Notes: generated by a model from the sequence alone, not told the origin. Counted from the stretch's first letter, positions 9,059-18,441 are shown. The stretch is 64,000 nt of DNA from Pedobacter sp. AJM (GCF_002197755.1 NZ_NHOT01000001.1:806001-870000); one strand, 5' to 3'. Translations and numbers: made by a program.

Positions 9059-10219
9059 TTAAACCTTAACGATGATATTCTTTTTATACATGAAATACAG
9101 GAGTACATAGAAACCAAGCACATAACTTATGGCCCAGGCCAATGATGCATTAACAGGCGAAAAGAAAGGCGTATAAAACGTAGCATACATCTTTTCAAGT
9201 AATGGTGATTGAGTACCGTCAGCATTTGGCAGTTTAATAAAATTTAACATACGTGGCATCAGGCCTGCCAGAAAAAAGACAGTAATGGCATTTACGCCGT
9301 AAACAACAAAAGGCTGTGTAATTCTTTTATAACCCTGAACATCAATCAGCCAGTAACAAAGTGCAAATCCGATAGATGCCAAACCACCGGCATACAATAC
9401 ATATGAACTGGTCCACAAGGCTTTGTTAATGGGAAACTGTAAATCCCAAAGTAACCCTAAAATAACCGCAGCTATACCTGCAGTGAATAACCAGGCTACC
9501 TTTGTAGGTTGATCCGTATCTTTTCCACGCATCCATACCCCTGCCAGAATGCCAAACAAACAGGTACCTATAGCCGGTAATGTACTTAATATACCTTCAG
9601 GATCCCAGGTTTTTGATGATGACCAGGTATGTGCTTCGGTTAAAACCCCTCTATCAATCCATGCAGCTAGGTTGGTTTCTTTCTCAAGATTTGCATAGCC
9701 TATGCCAGGTACGGGCACAAAAGTCATGAGTGCCCAGTAAATGGCTAAAATGGAAATTAATAATTTGAATATGCCCCGGGTGGAAACTTTTAGAAAAATG
9801 ATGCTACTTACGACAAATACAATCCCAATGCGCTGTAAAACACCCAGCAGCCTGACGGTTTGAAAAGCTTCTAAAAGACTTTTACCATCAGTCATAACGG
9901 CCATCATTTTGCCGAATATGGCCAGGAAAAATCCAAGCAGATACAGAATAACACCTCTTTTGATCGCCTTATTGATGGTTTTGTAGTGTGTGCTTGGATC
10001 TGCCTTACTACTGCTCATCGCAAATGCAATGGAAACACCAACAATCCAGAGAAAAAAAGGAAAAATTAAATCTGTTGGTGTACAACCATTCCATTCTGCA
10101 TGTTCTAAAGGCGCATAAATGTGGCCCCAGCTACCCGGATTATTCACTAAAATCATCGCGGCAACAGTTAATCCCCTGAAGAAATCAAGTGATAGCAGGC
10201 GTTGTTTAGGCTCGGTCAT
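9059..10219 (-). CDS. DUF5009 / heparan-alpha-glucosaminide N-acetyltransferase-like membrane protein
   Basis: A 386-residue polytopic inner-membrane protein with about ten hydrophobic helices. The N-terminus (RLLSLDFFRGLTVAAMILV, then CTPTDLIFPFFLWIVGVSIAF) matches the DUF5009/DUF1624 family, related to lysosomal HGSNAT, which moves acetyl groups across a membrane onto glucosamine residues. Bacterial members often sit in polysaccharide-use loci. Here it lies between the xylanase operon and lacI on the same strand, 263 bp after the second GH43 gene, so it may have its own promoter. A role in acetylating sugars is inference; substrate unknown. Confidence 0.85.
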   Translation of the reverse strand: MTEPKQRLLSLDFFRGLTVAAMILVNNPGSWGHIYAPLEHAEWNGCTPTDLIFPFFLWIVGVSIAFAMSSSKADPSTHYKTINKAIKRGVILYLLGFFLAIFGKMMAVMTDGKSLLEAFQTVRLLGVLQRIGIVFVVSSIIFLKVSTRGIFKLLISILAIYWALMTFVPVPGIGYANLEKETNLAAWIDRGVLTEAHTWSSSKTWDPEGILSTLPAIGTCLFGILAGVWMRGKDTDQPTKVAWLFTAGIAAVILGLLWDLQFPINKALWTSSYVLYAGGLASIGFALCYWLIDVQGYKRITQPFVVYGVNAITVFFLAGLMPRMLNFIKLPNADGTQSPLLEKMYATFYTPFFSPVNASLAWAISYVLGFYVLLYFMYKKNIIVKV

Positions 10220-10374
10220 GAATTAGAATTAGGTTTAGCAAACTAATTTAATACTTTGCTTTTACATCGCGAAATAAATGATCACGTTCTATGCGGCTTA
10301 TGTAATGGCAAATTACGTGGTTTAAAAAAAATAACCAACCACTTTCTAAACTGATAAAACCTATTGGGTAAACC

Positions 10375-10415
10375 TTAAGACTTCGCAAGCCGAAAATTCA
10401 ACTTACGAAGCTTAA
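10375..10415. repeat. Imperfect inverted repeat downstream of the xylanase operon
   Basis: TTAAGACTTCG (10375-10385) pairs with CGAAGCTTAA (10406-10415) around a 20-nt loop. It sits in the 263-bp gap after the GH10-GH115-GH43 operon and could end that transcript, but no T-run follows on the minus strand. The rest of the gap shows nothing recognisable. Confidence 0.35.
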
Positions 10416-10482
10416 AGTGATAGCGCACAATTTTGAAAATCATCAGCCTTTTTGTGCTAAAACCAATCAGGTTAATGCTGAA

Positions 10483-11583
10483 TTATTTTTTCATCGGCTC
10501 TATTAAGGCTATGGTTCCATCCGGGTTATGCGTAAGTGCTGTCACCTTTATATTTCTGAGATGCGTTTTATTTGAAAGCTGGGTGTCATGGTAAAAGATA
10601 TACCATTTGCCTTTCACTTCAACAATAGAATGATGTGTTGTCCATCCCTGAACCGGATTCATAAAAGTACCCTGATACTTAAATGGCCCGAAAGGACTAT
10701 CGCCAATGGCCGAAGCTAAAAAGTGTGTATCACCGGTAGAATATGTAAAATAATATTTTCCATTATACTTGTGCATCCATGCGCCCTCAAAGAAACGCCT
10801 GTCATGGTCTTTGGTGAGCAATGGTTTACCATTTTGATCGAGTATGACTACATCTTTCACCGCACCATCAAAAGTTAACATATCTTTATTTAGCTTTGCT
10901 ATTTTCGCCGTTAATGCAGGCTCGTTTTCCTTTTGAGAATCAGTTTTTGAACCATTTGCATCGTATTTGCCATTGTTCCAGCGTTGTAGCTGACCACCCC
11001 AGATACCTCCGAAATACATATAACTTGAACCATCTGTATCAGTAAATACGGCAGGATCAATACTGAAACTTCCTTCTATTGGTTTTGGTTCTGCCTTAAA
11101 CGGACCTGCCGGATCTTTAGCCGTGGCCACCCCGATACGGAACACATCCTGTTTATCTTTTACCGGAAAATACAGGTAGTAAGTACCGTCTTTAAAGGCT
11201 GCATCAGGTGCCCAGAGCTGGCGGCCTGCCCATGGAATATCCTTTATACTTAAACCTACGCCATGATCTGTTACCTTTCCATTTATGCTGTCCATACTCA
11301 GGATGTGGTAATCATTCATGGCAAAATGATCGCCATTATCATTTTCAGGTACCCCGGCATCGATATCATGCGATGGATAAATGTATATTTTCCCATTAAA
11401 AACATGTGCCGAAGGATCTGCCGTGTAAATTTCACTGATTAAAGGCTGCGAAAGATACTTGGATTTTTTACTGGTATCAGCTGTTTCTGAAGTGTTTTTC
11501 TTTGCATTTTGCTGGCAGGAACTGGTTACTGCAAGTGCCATAACTAAGGCCAGTCCAGATAATTTTTTAATGTTTCTCATCAT
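10483..11583 (-). CDS. Glycoside hydrolase family 43 lipoprotein
   Basis: A 366-residue GH43 enzyme with a lipoprotein signal (LALVMALAVTSSC, Cys at about residue 23). Propeller landmarks: EIYTADPSAHVFNGKIYIYPS with the base Asp, FSIDPAVFTD with the second Asp, and RRFFEGAWMHKYNGKYYFTYS with the acid Glu. It lacks the extra C-terminal beta-sandwich of the GH43 at 4885, so it belongs to a different subfamily, resembling single-domain xylosidase/arabinofuranosidase enzymes. It is the third gene of an operon with GH10 and GH115 (24 bp after the GH115 stop side) and thus probably works on debranched xylo-oligosaccharides at the cell envelope. The exact specificity is open. Confidence 0.92.
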   Translation of the reverse strand: MMRNIKKLSGLALVMALAVTSSCQQNAKKNTSETADTSKKSKYLSQPLISEIYTADPSAHVFNGKIYIYPSHDIDAGVPENDNGDHFAMNDYHILSMDSINGKVTDHGVGLSIKDIPWAGRQLWAPDAAFKDGTYYLYFPVKDKQDVFRIGVATAKDPAGPFKAEPKPIEGSFSIDPAVFTDTDGSSYMYFGGIWGGQLQRWNNGKYDANGSKTDSQKENEPALTAKIAKLNKDMLTFDGAVKDVVILDQNGKPLLTKDHDRRFFEGAWMHKYNGKYYFTYSTGDTHFLASAIGDSPFGPFKYQGTFMNPVQGWTTHHSIVEVKGKWYIFYHDTQLSNKTHLRNIKVTALTHNPDGTIALIEPMKK

Positions 11584-11607
11584 TTTAAGATTTATAAATG
11601 GTTAAGT

Positions 11608-14475
11608 TTATTTTGATTTACTTATAAAAGTTTCCGGTGGACCAAGAAAACTTGGCTTCAGGCCACCCAGGTCGAGTACCAGTTTCTGTAATACCACTCC
11701 CGGGTTTATCATCCAGTATTTAAGGGTATGCCTGCCGCTTTTTTTAAAATTCACGGCTGTTTTGAAGATCTTGATATTATCGGCTACTGATCGTCGCCAG
11801 GCGGGATCTGTTTGATATCCGGCACTGATATTGACAATCACTGGTGGCTCATCATCAATGGAAACGGCAAATTTTAATCCATCACTATTGGTGAAATCAA
11901 TGGTAGGTGAAATATAAGTATGAAGGTTAAATGTACCTGCGCGGTTAAGATAAAGATCATACTCCAGATGCGGGGTATTGGCATCCAGGTTTTGAGCAGG
12001 TGATGTAACCGGAACCGGAAGCACTCCTCCTGTGGTTTTTCCGTAGTTCGGGATGGTTTTCCAAAATATCGGGCGGTTGCTCATTGCCCTGCTGTAATTT
12101 GGTGCTTCCATAGAAATATAACCGTCGCGTTCTGCAAAAGCATTTACAATTTGGTTCGTATATGTTGCATGATTTAAAGATAAAGGAACACTTAATTTTG
12201 TTCCATCACTTCCGGTTATCAGAAGGTTTGCCTGTGTTTTCCCTTTTGGTGCCCTGCCCCAGTCAATACTGATCCGGATTCTCTTCTCCTCATTTAAGAT
12301 TCCTTTTGCCGTGCTCAATTTAACATGCGACGGAGCCTTTATCTGATAGTTTACAGAACCATTACCCCTGTTAAATAATTCAATATAATGTGATGAATTG
12401 ATATCATGATCAAAAGTTGGAACAGCAACATTTACTTTTTCATTGCTTACCCAGGAAGAATCACTCCCTTCAATGGCCAGCCCCATTTGTGGCTTAGTTT
12501 GCGCCGAGCCGGAAGTCTGCCTTATCGTTTTTGGAATAGCATTCTTTTCAGGTTGCTGCCAGGAGGTATAGCCAATATGGGTTTGATCCATCATGTGGTT
12601 CCATTTTCCATTGGCCATGGTTTTATTATAATATTGGGTGATGTCTTCATCACGTTTATACCATGCTGCAACCTGATCAGCCATTGCATTTGTGGCGAAA
12701 CGACCTTGTTTGGCATAAAGCTTATTCTTGGCCACATGATAATAAAGGTTGTAAAGGTTCGCGCTGGCCTCTACCGGATGCATGACCAGCTGATAATAAG
12801 CATCCTTTTGCTCGGCCGGGATCTGATCAAAAATGAATCTGGCCTTTTGCTCCAGTTTCTGGTAATCTGCAACTACATTCTCAAATTCATTATAATTAAT
12901 CAAGCTGTAGGTACGGTCATTCAGCAATTCTGGCTTTACCCGACCGTTATATTTGGAGTAAAAGTCAAGTATTTCAGCAATTTCCATAGCATAGGTTTTA
13001 TCAAATTGCTGTGCAGACCAATCGATGGTATATTGCTTCAGTTTTTCTGCGGGGATGGCATCTGGTGCCCAGGCATAATCCAGGAAGAATGAAATGGGGA
13101 ATTCCATTGGTTTCAAATCACCTACATTTACAATCCAGATCTGACTCGCATTATACTCGTAAGCGAGATTCATCTGCTCCCAGATTTTTTGGATGGGATT
13201 GGTATTGATCCACTTATAATTTCGTGGATCACCCACATAATCAAAGTGATAATAAATGCCATAACCACCTTTTCTGGGTGCCTCATTAAGCTTGGGCAGT
13301 TTCCTGATATTGCCCCAGTTATCATCACAAAGCAGTAAGGTAACATCATCAGGTAGCCGCATGCCCTTATCATAATAGGCCTGTACTTCTTTATAGAGTG
13401 CCCATAATTGAGGTGTTTCAGAAGCGGGTTTTTTCGTTACTTTTTCAATGATTTCTCGCTGGTCTTTCACGATTTTTTCCAGTAATGCGGTAGCCGTTCC
13501 GGCTGTCATCGGTTCATCTCCGTCACCACGCATACCAACTGTTATGATCTGCTCCTTATCAGCCACACGCTTCAAACCACTTTCCCAAAAGGCCCGCAGC
13601 TGTTCGGGATTCTGATCATAATTCCATTTGCCACCTTTATATCTTTTCCATTCATCATGTGCCCTGGCCAAAGGTTCATGGTGCGAAGTCCCGATTACTA
13701 CACCATATTCATCAGCCAAAACCGGATTCATGGGATCATCATCGTTAAAAGCGCTGCCCCACATGGCTGGCCAAAGGTAATTGCCTTTTAAACGCAGAAT
13801 CAATTCAAATACTTTACTATAAAATTTGCTGTTGAAGCCCCCAAATTCCTTTTTGCTCCAGCCCGAAAGTGCCGGAGCTTCATCATTAAGAAATATGCCA
13901 CGGTACTTTACAGCAGGCGAAGCAATAATATGCCTGCCTGAAATGGCAAAAAGCGCTTCACTTTTTTTAACCGGAACATCTGCCCAGTAGTACCATGGTG
14001 AAACACCCATCTGCCCGGATAATTCATATATCCCATAAATGGTTCCACGTTTATCACTGCCAGCAATCACCAGTGCTGAATCTATTCCCGGCGCAGGATT
14101 CATCACCACTTCAATCAAGGTGCTTTCCCACTTACCTGCCACACCGGCTACATTAATTTTACCATCCTGAATTAACTGATCAATAATATTGCTCTTTCCT
14201 ATGGTACCTATAATAATGGCGGTATTGGCTGTTTTATCGCTTAGAAAAGCTGGCTTTAAGCCGGTAACTTTTTCAACATCCACCTGAAGATTAGTAGCGG
14301 CCCGGATAACGCCAGGCCATTCATTTCCACTTACCAGAATAGAAGATACCATGCCTTTGCCTGCCAGTGCAAAACTTCCCTTAACATAGCTTTTTGAAAT
14401 GAATGGATCAACACCTGCAGCCTGACTGATGGCTTTGCAACCCAGGAATATCATAATAAGAACTAGTTTCTTCAT
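11608..14475 (-). CDS. GH115 xylan alpha-1,2-glucuronidase
   Basis: A 955-residue secreted enzyme. The chosen start (ATG 14475, MKKLVLIMIFLGCKAISQA) gives a proper signal peptide; a longer frame to 14538 would overlap the xylanase gene by 59 bp without adding recognisable sequence. GH115 features are AVKYRGIFLNDEAPALSGW, FNSKFYSKVFELILRLKGNYLWPAMW, GTSHHEPLARAHDEW, TVGMRGDGDEPM and the DDNWGNIRKLP stretch, followed by a C-terminal beta-rich module (about residues 800-940). GH115 enzymes remove (4-O-methyl)glucuronic acid from internal or terminal xylose of glucuronoxylan. Only 4 bp separate it from the upstream GH10 gene, so they are co-transcribed. The released uronate would enter the UxuA route. 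Confidence 0.95.
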   Translation of the reverse strand: MKKLVLIMIFLGCKAISQAAGVDPFISKSYVKGSFALAGKGMVSSILVSGNEWPGVIRAATNLQVDVEKVTGLKPAFLSDKTANTAIIIGTIGKSNIIDQLIQDGKINVAGVAGKWESTLIEVVMNPAPGIDSALVIAGSDKRGTIYGIYELSGQMGVSPWYYWADVPVKKSEALFAISGRHIIASPAVKYRGIFLNDEAPALSGWSKKEFGGFNSKFYSKVFELILRLKGNYLWPAMWGSAFNDDDPMNPVLADEYGVVIGTSHHEPLARAHDEWKRYKGGKWNYDQNPEQLRAFWESGLKRVADKEQIITVGMRGDGDEPMTAGTATALLEKIVKDQREIIEKVTKKPASETPQLWALYKEVQAYYDKGMRLPDDVTLLLCDDNWGNIRKLPKLNEAPRKGGYGIYYHFDYVGDPRNYKWINTNPIQKIWEQMNLAYEYNASQIWIVNVGDLKPMEFPISFFLDYAWAPDAIPAEKLKQYTIDWSAQQFDKTYAMEIAEILDFYSKYNGRVKPELLNDRTYSLINYNEFENVVADYQKLEQKARFIFDQIPAEQKDAYYQLVMHPVEASANLYNLYYHVAKNKLYAKQGRFATNAMADQVAAWYKRDEDITQYYNKTMANGKWNHMMDQTHIGYTSWQQPEKNAIPKTIRQTSGSAQTKPQMGLAIEGSDSSWVSNEKVNVAVPTFDHDINSSHYIELFNRGNGSVNYQIKAPSHVKLSTAKGILNEEKRIRISIDWGRAPKGKTQANLLITGSDGTKLSVPLSLNHATYTNQIVNAFAERDGYISMEAPNYSRAMSNRPIFWKTIPNYGKTTGGVLPVPVTSPAQNLDANTPHLEYDLYLNRAGTFNLHTYISPTIDFTNSDGLKFAVSIDDEPPVIVNISAGYQTDPAWRRSVADNIKIFKTAVNFKKSGRHTLKYWMINPGVVLQKLVLDLGGLKPSFLGPPETFISKSK

Positions 14476-14479
14476 CTGG

Positions 14480-15607
14480 TTAATCTTTAAAGTTAATGAC
14501 TTCCTGATAGGCTTTTTTAGGCTGGAAATGCCCATCAAAAAGCAACGGATAATTTTTTCTTCCAGCTACCGGATAATTATCCAGCCATGAATAACGGTCG
14601 GAGATATTCCAGAATGTGACATTTGTAATGACATTTTTATATTGGCGGAAAATTTTAAAAACCATCGCATATTTATCCCGTTGTGCTTTTTCCAGTTCGG
14701 GCGTAAACACGTCCGATTCACCTGGTCTGCGGGCACGTTTATTTTTTTCCCATGGATAAATGGAAATATCGAGTTCCGTAAACTGGATGTTAAGTCCGAG
14801 TGATGAATAGCTTTCTATGGCTGTCCTAAGTTCGTCTTCGCCAGGCTCCTGCACAGACCAGTGTGCCTGTAAACCTATGCCATCAATTGGTACACCTTTA
14901 TCTTTTAAACTTTTAAGTAGTTTATAAATCCTTTCCCGTTTTTCAGGCCTTTCGGTATTATAATCATTGTAAAAAAGTTTAGCGTCAGGATCGGCCTCGT
15001 GTGCATATTCAAATGCCTTTACAATAAATTCTTCACCACAGATCTGGAACCATTTAGATTTTCTTAAATATTCTTTTGGATCATCATCTATGGCTTCATT
15101 AACAACATCCCAAGCATAAATTTTTCCCTTATATCGACTTACGACCGCAGTAATGTGTGTTTTTAATCTTTGCAGCAATACTGTTTTGGTTACTTCTTTA
15201 CCTTCATGATCTTTAAAAAGCCAATCTGGAGCTTGCTCATGCCAGCATAAATTATGGCCGCGAACTTTAATGCCGTTTCTTTGTGCAAAACTGATGATAG
15301 AATCAGCTTCTTTCCAGTAAAAAACACCCTCTCTGGGCTGCAGAGAAACCATTTTCATTGCATTTTCTGCAGTAATGCTATTGAACTGTTTTTTGATCAG
15401 CGGCACCGCGTTTCCGGCAAGGTCTTTCATGCCTAACGCCACACCAATTGAAAAATAAGATTGATAGAAGTCTTTTAAGCCACGCTGATCTGAGGAATAA
15501 TTAACCATGTTTTGCGGCGATTTGCAGGAGTTCAGCACCATTATTAACGGAAAATAAATCCATAATACTGATCCCATAAATCTTAAGAATTTACACTTCC
15601 TGCTCAT
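14480..15607 (-). CDS. GH10 endo-1,4-beta-xylanase, lipoprotein
   Basis: A 375-residue GH10 (beta/alpha)8 xylanase. A lipobox-like VLNSC puts the lipidated Cys at residue 28, so it is likely membrane-anchored. Catalytic residues are visible: acid/base Glu171 in AWDVVNEAIDD and nucleophile Glu278 in IQFTELDIS; other GH10 signatures are ITAENAMKMVSLQPREG, VRGHNLCWHEQAPDWL, LFYNDYN and GIGLQAHW. It hydrolyses internal beta-1,4 bonds of xylan. It is the first gene of the GH10-GH115-GH43 operon, with the palindrome at 15666-15679 in its promoter region and the AACCAGGTATA leader just before its ATG. Confidence 0.97.
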   Translation of the reverse strand: MSRKCKFLRFMGSVLWIYFPLIMVLNSCKSPQNMVNYSSDQRGLKDFYQSYFSIGVALGMKDLAGNAVPLIKKQFNSITAENAMKMVSLQPREGVFYWKEADSIISFAQRNGIKVRGHNLCWHEQAPDWLFKDHEGKEVTKTVLLQRLKTHITAVVSRYKGKIYAWDVVNEAIDDDPKEYLRKSKWFQICGEEFIVKAFEYAHEADPDAKLFYNDYNTERPEKRERIYKLLKSLKDKGVPIDGIGLQAHWSVQEPGEDELRTAIESYSSLGLNIQFTELDISIYPWEKNKRARRPGESDVFTPELEKAQRDKYAMVFKIFRQYKNVITNVTFWNISDRYSWLDNYPVAGRKNYPLLFDGHFQPKKAYQEVINFKD

Positions 15608-15609
15608 GC

Positions 15610-15620
15610 TATACCTGGTT
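15610..15620 (-). promoter_or_regulatory. Shared 11-bp leader motif AACCAGGTATA (copy 2)
   Basis: Identical to 6548-6558 and only 3 nt from the GH10 start codon. A shortened form, AACCAG, directly abuts the ATG of the GH115 gene. Confidence 0.35.
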
Positions 15621-15665
15621 TGATAAAATTATACCCGTACTAAAGTATAACTATTTACCCCAAAC

Positions 15666-15679
15666 AGCAATCGGTTGCA
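15666..15679. promoter_or_regulatory. Probable LacI-family operator (site 3)
   Basis: AGCAATCGGTTGCA, the reverse complement of TGCAACCGATTGCT, differs from site 1 at a single end base. It lies 59 nt upstream of the GH10 start, the promoter region of the xylanase operon. The 12-bp core GCAACCGATTGC is exactly shared with site 1. Confidence 0.72.
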
Positions 15680-15788
15680 CATATTTACTGTTTTCTTGAT
15701 CAAATGAGCAACTCCCCCATCCAGCCAGAACCATTTCAACTTCCCAACTCATCAGCTAAGCCGCTATCCGCACACCTTACCAACTCCG

Positions 15789-17333
15789 CTATTCCTTTGC
15801 CAAAGGAACCTCCACACCTACGGGTCCGCTGGGCTCACTTTCGTTCTTGAGGCGGTCTAAGGCCGTTACCAGATAGCTATAACGCTTTCCATTTTCTATA
15901 CCGGTATCTATAAACGAGACATAATCTTCAAAACTGATTCTGATGATGTTTTTCGGATCAAGAACAGAGATCTTTTCTCCTTCTGCAAAGCGATAAATCA
16001 CATAACCTGATGCCGTTTCCCCGTCTTTAGCCTTTAATGGTTTCTCCCATTTTAAATGAACACCATCTTTAAGTGCATCGGCTGATAATTGCTGTGGCTG
16101 ATTAGGCGGTACTTCATCCAGCCAGGGCATTTGCGGCGGTAAAGCCTGGTATTTATAATAATTATTTTTTAGTGAGTCGGCCAAAGATCTTGCCACTGTA
16201 CTTAATGATTTGGAACTAAAATACACACTGCCCTGAATGCGGCTGTTCTCTCTTAAATACCGGATCTGATTGGGTATTTCAGCAGGGTTACTCCAGGCTT
16301 TCTCCGCACGTGAATTTACCAGATAGGCAGCCTGCCCGATGTATACATGCCTGCCATAGCTATTGTTGCTCCACCAATCAACCAGTGTACCGAAAGGTGC
16401 AACCCTCCTGGTAAAAGAGAAATAAATCTGCGGATTGATATAATCTACCCAGCCTTCTTTTACCCATTTCCGGCTATCGGCAAAAAGTTCCGCATAATTG
16501 GATAAGCCACTGGTAGCAGAACCTTCCGGATCTTCGTTTTTATTCCGCCAGATTCCAAAAGGGCTGACGCCGAATTTTACCCATTTTTTATAATGATGAA
16601 CACTGTCATCTATTTCTTTAATCAAGAGGTTAACATTATTCCTTCTCCAGTCTCTGATATCAGTAAAGTCTTCTTTGTATTTATTGAATGTTTCCGAATC
16701 ATTAATGGTTTGTCCTTCAAGTTTATAGGGATAAAAATAATCATCAAAATGGATCCCATCCACATCATACTCCTTTACTACATCTAAAATAACCTGAACA
16801 ATATATGCCCTGACATCAGGTATTCCCGGATCAAAATGCTTTTTACCACCATAAGTAAAAAACCAATCGGGGTGTTTTCTGATGGCATGATTTTCACTGA
16901 ACACAGTGCTGCTACTCATGCTGGCTCGGTAAGGATTAAACCATGCATGCAGTTCCATCCCCCTGATATGAGATTCTTTAATGGCGAAAGCTAAAGGATC
17001 ATATCCAGGTGCCGGAGCCAAACCTTGCCTTCCCATTAACCACTGGCTCCAGGGCTCCCTTGATTTGGCATAAAAAGCATCGCCGGCAGGCCGTACCTGT
17101 AAAATAATGGCATTCATGCCCTGTGATTTATGGCGTTCAAGAATACCGATCAACTCCTGCTTTTGCTGGTCAACGCTTAATCCTGGCCTTGAGGGCCAGT
17201 CGATATTGGTCACTGTGGCAACCCAAACGCCCCTGAACTCTCTTTTTGGTGCAATTTTTGATGGTGGTTGAGCATTTAATATATATGGTAGTGTAGTTAC
17301 AATTAAAAGTGCGTATAGAAAGTTTTTAAGCAT
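15789..17333 (-). CDS. GHL10-family (DUF187-like) glycosidase-like protein with fibronectin III domain
   Basis: A 514-residue secreted protein with a signal peptide ending at NAQ (residues 20-22). Residues about 30-350 match the GHL10/YngK-type TIM-barrel family: REFRGVWVATVTNIDWPSR, MNAIILQVRPAGDAFY, LHAWFNPYRAS, YDVDGIHFDDYFYPY and YINPQIYFSF. Residues about 415-510 look like a fibronectin type III module (LSADALKDGVHLKWEKP to GRYSYLVTALD-like strands). Family members are poorly characterised; some act on peptidoglycan-like or other glycans. It lies upstream of the xylanase operon on the same strand but 181 bp away and lacks the shared operator, so membership in the xylan system is uncertain. 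Confidence 0.85.
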   Translation of the reverse strand: MLKNFLYALLIVTTLPYILNAQPPSKIAPKREFRGVWVATVTNIDWPSRPGLSVDQQKQELIGILERHKSQGMNAIILQVRPAGDAFYAKSREPWSQWLMGRQGLAPAPGYDPLAFAIKESHIRGMELHAWFNPYRASMSSSTVFSENHAIRKHPDWFFTYGGKKHFDPGIPDVRAYIVQVILDVVKEYDVDGIHFDDYFYPYKLEGQTINDSETFNKYKEDFTDIRDWRRNNVNLLIKEIDDSVHHYKKWVKFGVSPFGIWRNKNEDPEGSATSGLSNYAELFADSRKWVKEGWVDYINPQIYFSFTRRVAPFGTLVDWWSNNSYGRHVYIGQAAYLVNSRAEKAWSNPAEIPNQIRYLRENSRIQGSVYFSSKSLSTVARSLADSLKNNYYKYQALPPQMPWLDEVPPNQPQQLSADALKDGVHLKWEKPLKAKDGETASGYVIYRFAEGEKISVLDPKNIIRISFEDYVSFIDTGIENGKRYSYLVTALDRLKNESEPSGPVGVEVPLAKE

Positions 17334-17533
17334 TATTCTGTCTTATTTTTTATTCAGGATGTTTTATTTGTGTGTGTAATACAAATGAATCTTAGCAATT
17401 AAACGATTTTTTTTAAAAACTCTTATAAATTTTATTAATAATTCTATTTTGCGCCCTGCTAAATTAATTGTACCCCTTATACCTATGGGAGAACAAAAGT
17501 ATATTAATTTAAGAAGATACAGCATTATTAAGA

Positions 17534-18436
17534 ATGGAACCACAAAAGATTAATAAGGGAGATAGGAATAAAATCTACTTTCTGATCATTGTTATTGCGG
17601 CACTTGTCGGAACAAACGCTTATTTATTTTTTAAAGACAGACAACAGAGCAAAAAGTTTGTAACAGTAAGTACAGAAAAAGATAAACTTCGTTTAGAAGT
17701 GGAGAAAATTGAAGTAGAGCTTGACAAAGTAAATGCACTGAATCTTGATTTAAATGAAAAACTCGTAGAAGAGCAGCAACTAGCCAGAAAGAAAATTGAA
17801 GAACTTAAACTTGCTTTAGAAAAAGGAGAGATTACCCAGGGCGAACTGGATAAAGCCAATACCCAGATTAGTGAGCTGAAGGTTTTTGTGAAGAATTATA
17901 ATGATCAGATTATCCAGCTTCAGAAAGACAATATTTTCCTGAAAAACAGCCGAGACAGCCTGGAGAATACCTTAAGAAACATCAGCAATAGAGCTTCAGG
18001 CTTAGAAGATGAAAATGCCAGTCTTAGTGCCAAGGTTAAAACTGCAGCGGCATTAAAGCTGCAGAATGCAGAAATCTTTGCTTTTAGGACAAAATCGAGC
18101 GGAAAAAAAGTTCAGGTTAGCAAATCTTCAGCTGCAGAAAAGTTAAGCGTTCGCTTTACTATTATCCCAAATGAGCTTGCAGAAAAGGGCCACCACAACA
18201 TCTACCTGCGGGTATTTGACCCTGCAGGGAATTTACTGGCTGATGACGGAGATCGTTTTGAGGCCGATGGCCAGGAGATGCAGTTTAGTCATTCCATCTA
18301 TATAGACTACAATAATGACAACAGCTCTTACGTGATCGATTGGAAGAATCCAAAATCATTCATGAAAGGAATTTATACAGTTATTTTATATACTAATGGC
18401 AATACAATGGGGAAAGCCCAGGTAGAATTAAGATAA
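17534..18436 (+). CDS. Membrane-anchored coiled-coil protein, unknown function
   Basis: A 300-residue protein. A short N-terminal cytosolic stretch precedes one transmembrane helix (about 12-32, IYFLIIVIAALVGTNAYLFF). Then comes a long charged coiled coil (about 42-180, rich in Glu, Lys, Leu) and a C-terminal, probably beta-rich domain (about 185-300, VSKSSAAEKLSVRFTIIPN, NIYLRVFDPAGNLLADDG). Known Bacteroidetes proteins of this build are annotated only as hypothetical. It converges tail to tail with the giant sensor kinase, leaving 5 bp, so no shared operon. The role is unknown; an envelope-spanning scaffold or sensor is conceivable. Confidence 0.75.
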   Translation: MEPQKINKGDRNKIYFLIIVIAALVGTNAYLFFKDRQQSKKFVTVSTEKDKLRLEVEKIEVELDKVNALNLDLNEKLVEEQQLARKKIEELKLALEKGEITQGELDKANTQISELKVFVKNYNDQIIQLQKDNIFLKNSRDSLENTLRNISNRASGLEDENASLSAKVKTAAALKLQNAEIFAFRTKSSGKKVQVSKSSAAEKLSVRFTIIPNELAEKGHHNIYLRVFDPAGNLLADDGDRFEADGQEMQFSHSIYIDYNNDNSSYVIDWKNPKSFMKGIYTVILYTNGNTMGKAQVELR

Positions 18437-18441
18437 GGCCT

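Noticed and set aside
12406-13092. 228-codon plus-strand open frame opposite the GH115 gene
   Set aside because: Antisense frame of a gene with strong family signatures; translation has no recognisable domain.
1-17333. Classical SusCD polysaccharide-utilisation locus
   Set aside because: The SusC-like gene is separated from the xylan genes by anmK and nagB, lacks the shared operator and has no SusD in view, so it cannot be tied to the xylan system from this window.
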